This document shows, in pieces, positions 6,450 to 8,789 of a stretch of DNA of 8,789 nucleotides; position 1 is the first letter of the stretch, and each line of letters opens with the position of its first letter. Source of the stretch: Gemmatimonadota bacterium (lineage in GTDB: Bacteria; Latescibacterota; UBA2968; UBA8231); NCBI GenBank assembly GCA_026706505.1, contig JAPOYQ010000920.1:1-8789 (forward strand). The letters are read 5' to 3'. The position numbers were made by a program, and so were the translations under genes. The notes beneath the pieces were generated by a model. That model saw only the letters and a list, made by a program, of their open reading frames with translations, had not been told where the DNA came from and did no database searches.

Positions 6450-7151
6450 ATGAACGAGCAGACCAGACAGACCGCCCTCATAACCGGCGCTTCGCGGGGC
6501 CTAGGACGGGCCTTGGCGCACGCCTTGGCGGATGCGGGTTGGAATCTAATCCTCGACGCGCGCGGTGCCCAAGCACTAGAGGGCGTCAAGGACGAATTGG
6601 CGGCTCGCACCCGGGTTGCGGCTATTGTCGGCGATATAACCGATCCAGCGCATTGCCACACCTTGGCTCAAGCTGCAGCGGAATGCGGCGGAGTGGATGC
6701 GCTGATCAACAACGCCGGGGCCTTGGGTCCTAGTCCTCAGCCGCGGCTCCTCGACTATCCGCTCGACGTCTTGGAGCAAGTATATCGGACGAATGCGTTC
6801 GCACCTCTGAGGCTTATTCAGGCGTTGCGCCATCAGCTAGGCCAGGGAGCGCGGATAATCAATATCACCAGCGATGCGGCCGTGCAGGGCTACGAGGGAT
6901 GGGGCGGCTACGGGTCGAGCAAGGCGGCCTTGGAGCAACTTTCCCACGTCTTGGCCGCCGAGCACCCCGAATGGAAGGTTTATTGGGTTGATCCTGGGGA
7001 TATGCGGACCGCGATGCACCAAGCGGCTTTTCCGGGCGAGGATATCAGTGATCGCCCGCTGCCCAAAGAAAGTGTCCCCGGTCTAATCGCCCTGCTAAAG
7101 GGCAAGTTGCCTAGCGGCCGTTACCAAGCACGCGAATTGCCAAGCTCGTAA
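6450..7151 (+). CDS. Short-chain dehydrogenase/reductase (classical SDR)
   Basis: This 233-residue cytosolic oxidoreductase uses NAD(P)(H); its substrate is unknown. The Rossmann glycine motif is TGASRGLG (12-19). D36 at the end of the second strand is compatible with NAD(H) preference, although R16 in the glycine motif and R38 could serve NADP(H). The structural motif is NNAG (87-90), and N115 belongs to the tetrad. Catalytic S141 (NITSDAAVQG), Y154 and K158 (YGSSK) are all present, so the enzyme should be active. Past the active site the sequence is distinctive: VDPGDMRTAMHQAAFPGEDI (180-199), then SDRPLPKESVPGL (200-212) and SGRYQAREL (222-230). I recall this C-terminal signature from SDRs encoded beside QueA-like proteins. 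The length is at the short end for classical SDRs. The stop codon overlaps the ribosome site of the QueA-like gene, so the two form an operon and probably act in one pathway. Confidence 0.92.
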   Translation: MNEQTRQTALITGASRGLGRALAHALADAGWNLILDARGAQALEGVKDELAARTRVAAIVGDITDPAHCHTLAQAAAECGGVDALINNAGALGPSPQPRLLDYPLDVLEQVYRTNAFAPLRLIQALRHQLGQGARIINITSDAAVQGYEGWGGYGSSKAALEQLSHVLAAEHPEWKVYWVDPGDMRTAMHQAAFPGEDISDRPLPKESVPGLIALLKGKLPSGRYQARELPSS

Positions 7152-7159
7152 AGGAGGTG
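7150..7159 (+). promoter_or_regulatory. Strong ribosome binding site of the QueA-like gene
   Basis: AAAGGAGGTG almost fully complements the 16S 3' end. It overlaps the last bases of the SDR stop codon (7149-7151) and lies 5 bases before ATG 7165. It indicates coupled, high translation of the second gene. Confidence 0.9.
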
Positions 7160-7164
7160 TAGCG

Positions 7165-8274
7165 ATGACGACCCTACTGAATACCGCAGCAGAAAATCGC
7201 GTCGATCTAGAATTCGCGCTCGGGAGCAGTGATTTTGTGCTGCCCGCTGAGTTGGAGGCGAGCGAACCGCCCGAAGCCCGCGGGCTGGCCAGAGACCAAG
7301 TGCGTCTGCTGGTTACAGCGAGTGCGGGAAAAGCCGAGCACGCAGTTTTCCGCCAGTTGCCCGATTTCTTGCAGGCAGGCGACCTGTTGGTGATCAACAC
7401 CAGCGCGACCCTGCCGGCCGCGCTCACCGGCCAGTGGGAGGACGGCAGCGCAGTGGAGGTACATCTTTCGACCCGGCTGCCGGCCGGGATGTGGAGTGCG
7501 GAATTGCGCCAGCCAGCGGTTAGGGCCAGCCGGGCCTTCTACGGCGGCCGAGCCGGCGAGGTGATCGGGCTGCCGGGCGGCGGGCAGCTCAAACTCTACG
7601 CGCCCTATAGCGAAGATCGGCGCATTCACAAGGGGGATCGGGTGCGGCTCTGGGTGGCGCGCTTGGCCGCGCCGTTGCCGTGGGCAGACTATCTGCACGC
7701 CCACGGCTTTCCCATTCGCTATGAGTACATGGAGCAGAGCTGGCCTCTGGCCTACTATCAGACCGCTTTCGCCGTCGAACCCGGTAGCGCCGAGATGCCT
7801 TCAGCCGGTCGGCCCTTTACCCCAGAGTTGATAACCCGGCTAGTGGCCAACGGCGTGCAGATCGCACCCTTGGTGCTGCACACCGGAGTAGCGAGCTTGG
7901 AGGAGGGTGAGCCACCCTACGCCGAGTACTACCGGGTGCCCGAGCCAACCGCGCAGCAGATCAACCACGTTCGCGCCACAGGAGGGCGGGTGGTGGCGGT
8001 CGGCACGACAGTAGTCCGGGCCGTAGAAAGCGTTGTCGATGATCGAGGAAGAGTCCGTGGAGGTGAGGGGTGGACGCGGCTAGTAATAGGCGAGGGGCAT
8101 CGGCCGCGAGCCATAGATGGCCTGCTGACGGGCTTTCACGAGCCGAGAGCCTCGCATCTGCAGATGCTGCAGGCGCTGGCCGGAAACGAACACCTAGGGC
8201 GGGCGTATGAGGAGGCGTTGGCGGCGGGATATCTCTGGCACGAATTCGGAGACATACACTTAATCCTGCCGTGA
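7165..8274 (+). CDS. QueA-like protein (S-adenosylmethionine:tRNA ribosyltransferase-isomerase paralog)
   Basis: True QueA moves the ribosyl group of S-adenosylmethionine onto 7-aminomethyl-7-deazaguanine in tRNA to give epoxyqueuosine. This 369-residue protein has the same overall fold: FRQLPDFLQAGDLLVIN (62-78), YYQTAFAVEPGSAEMPSAG (197-215), FTPELITRLVANGVQIAPLVLHTG (218-241), GGRVVAVGTTVVRAVES (273-289), DGLLTGFHEPRASHLQML (318-335) and a C-terminal FGDIHLI. Several QueA hallmarks differ, as I recall the family. The usual NDTRVIPAR is NTSATLPAA (78-86), PTAGLHFT is PSAGRPFT (212-219), and ITNFHLPKST is LTGFHEPRAS (321-330). The insert CDEEEIHxxYAEVP of QueA is shortened to EPPYAEYYRVPE. 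I therefore call it a QueA-family paralog, not queA itself: the SAM-ribosyl chemistry may be kept but the substrate is probably different. It is the second gene of an operon with the SDR. Many databases would label it simply as QueA. Confidence 0.85.
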   Translation: MTTLLNTAAENRVDLEFALGSSDFVLPAELEASEPPEARGLARDQVRLLVTASAGKAEHAVFRQLPDFLQAGDLLVINTSATLPAALTGQWEDGSAVEVHLSTRLPAGMWSAELRQPAVRASRAFYGGRAGEVIGLPGGGQLKLYAPYSEDRRIHKGDRVRLWVARLAAPLPWADYLHAHGFPIRYEYMEQSWPLAYYQTAFAVEPGSAEMPSAGRPFTPELITRLVANGVQIAPLVLHTGVASLEEGEPPYAEYYRVPEPTAQQINHVRATGGRVVAVGTTVVRAVESVVDDRGRVRGGEGWTRLVIGEGHRPRAIDGLLTGFHEPRASHLQMLQALAGNEHLGRAYEEALAAGYLWHEFGDIHLILP

Positions 8275-8331
8275 GTAGATCCGGTTTTTCGCTGCAAGCC
8301 GCCGTGGAAGTAGTGGGTCGCTTTGCCATTT

Positions 8332-8362
8332 TTGCAAATTTGTCTTACAGGGGCTTTATGAT
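8332..8362 (+). promoter_or_regulatory. Possible promoter for the quinone oxidoreductase gene
   Basis: The 170-base gap 8275-8444 turns AT-rich from about 8321 to 8404. TTGCAA (8332-8337) and TATGAT (8357-8362) resemble sigma-70 boxes, but the 19-base spacing is long. A second -10-like GATAAT lies at 8395-8400 without a good -35 partner. No terminator for the upstream operon is evident in the gap. Confidence 0.3.
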
Positions 8363-8444
8363 TATCTTATTAGGCTTATCACTTATTACCAAACGATAAT
8401 ATTCTGCCGAGCCAGCAGCCCCTATCCCACGCAAAGGTCCATTG

Positions 8445-8789
8445 ATGAAAGCAGTGCGTTTCCACCAGTGCGGAGGCCCTGAAGTCCTCACCCATGAGGA
8501 CGTGCCCGAGCCCACACCCAGGCCGGGCGAGGCCGTAGTCGAAATCAAAGCCATAGGCTTGAATTATATCGACACCTATCACCGTGGAGGGCTATACCCA
8601 GTCGAGCTGCCCTGCATCCCTGGTATGGAAGCCGCCGGGGTCGTCGCGCGCGTTGGCGAGGGGGTAGAGGGCGTGCAAGTGGGTGATCGCGTGGCCTATG
8701 CCGGGGTGATGGGGTCGTACGCCGCAGAAGCGGCCGTGTCCGCTGACCGGTTGGTTCCTCTGCCTGACTCAGCGTCCTATCAGGTGGGG
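8445..8789 (+). CDS. NADPH:quinone oxidoreductase-like MDR protein, 3' end outside window
   Basis: The first 115 residues of a medium-chain dehydrogenase/reductase of the quinone oxidoreductase (zeta-crystallin) group are present; full members are about 320-330 residues. These enzymes usually reduce quinones or enone compounds with NADPH and lack the catalytic zinc. The GroES-like catalytic domain is recognisable from MKAVRFHQCGGPEVL (1-15), PEPTPRPGEAVVEIKAIGLN (21-40), YIDTYHRGGLYP (41-52), PGMEAAGVVARVGEGV (59-74) and VGDRVAY (79-85). The residues at the usual zinc-ligand positions are not cysteine/histidine, as expected for the Qor group. ATG 8445 is chosen: AAAGG at 8433-8437 gives 7-base spacing. 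A TTG directly before it is also in frame. The frame is open to the right edge with no stop. It is separated from the QueA-like gene by 170 bases with its own promoter-like DNA, so probably a separate transcription unit. Confidence 0.9.
   Translation, partial: MKAVRFHQCGGPEVLTHEDVPEPTPRPGEAVVEIKAIGLNYIDTYHRGGLYPVELPCIPGMEAAGVVARVGEGVEGVQVGDRVAYAGVMGSYAAEAAVSADRLVPLPDSASYQVG

Noticed and set aside
6011..6661. A 216-codon minus-strand frame spanning the terminator region.
   Set aside because: It runs antisense through the regulator and SDR genes and across the terminator, has no family signature and no suitable ribosome site.
1..8789. CRISPR arrays, insertion-sequence ends, rRNA or tRNA genes.
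   Set aside because: I saw no regularly spaced repeats, transposase motifs with terminal inverted repeats, or RNA gene signatures.

Overview
The window reads as chromosomal DNA from a GC-rich bacterium that uses strong AGGAGG-type ribosome binding sites. Gene content (a monofunctional two-ACT aspartokinase, a soluble GAF/HisKA_3 kinase with a NarL/LuxR regulator, and a QueA-like paralog paired with an SDR enzyme) suggests an actinobacterial, Chloroflexi-like or related uncultured lineage. The sequence alone does not settle the phylum.

Left part (1-3067, plus strand) is accessory DNA. It opens with the 3' part of a gene for a probable PD-(D/E)XK-like restriction endonuclease. Ten bases later comes a complete SPPY-type DNA methyltransferase, so the two look like a restriction-modification cassette. 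Both are visibly poorer in G+C than the rest of the window. After a 76-base gap comes a protein of the Schlafen/AlbA_2 plus RecG-C (HATPase_c_4) family. It keeps the first ~20 residues of the AlbA_2 domain and then jumps to the C-terminal half, so it looks like an in-frame deletion derivative.

Middle part (3073-6305). Aspartokinase is on the minus strand, ending 5 bases from the AlbA_2-family gene. Divergent from it, across a 97-base AT-rich gap, is a two-gene operon: a cytosolic GAF-HisKA_3 histidine kinase and its response regulator, overlapping by 11 bases. The operon is followed by two hairpins and a strong intrinsic terminator. The same RNA can also fold into an alternative helix that uses part of the terminator stem.

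Right part (6450-8789, plus strand). A tight two-gene operon encodes a classical SDR oxidoreductase and a QueA-like protein in which several hallmark QueA motifs are replaced. This pair is the best candidate in the window for an undescribed function: possibly a redox step coupled to a SAM-dependent, QueA-like ribosyl transfer. The window ends inside a quinone-oxidoreductase-type MDR gene, preceded by an AT-rich intergenic stretch that may hold its promoter.
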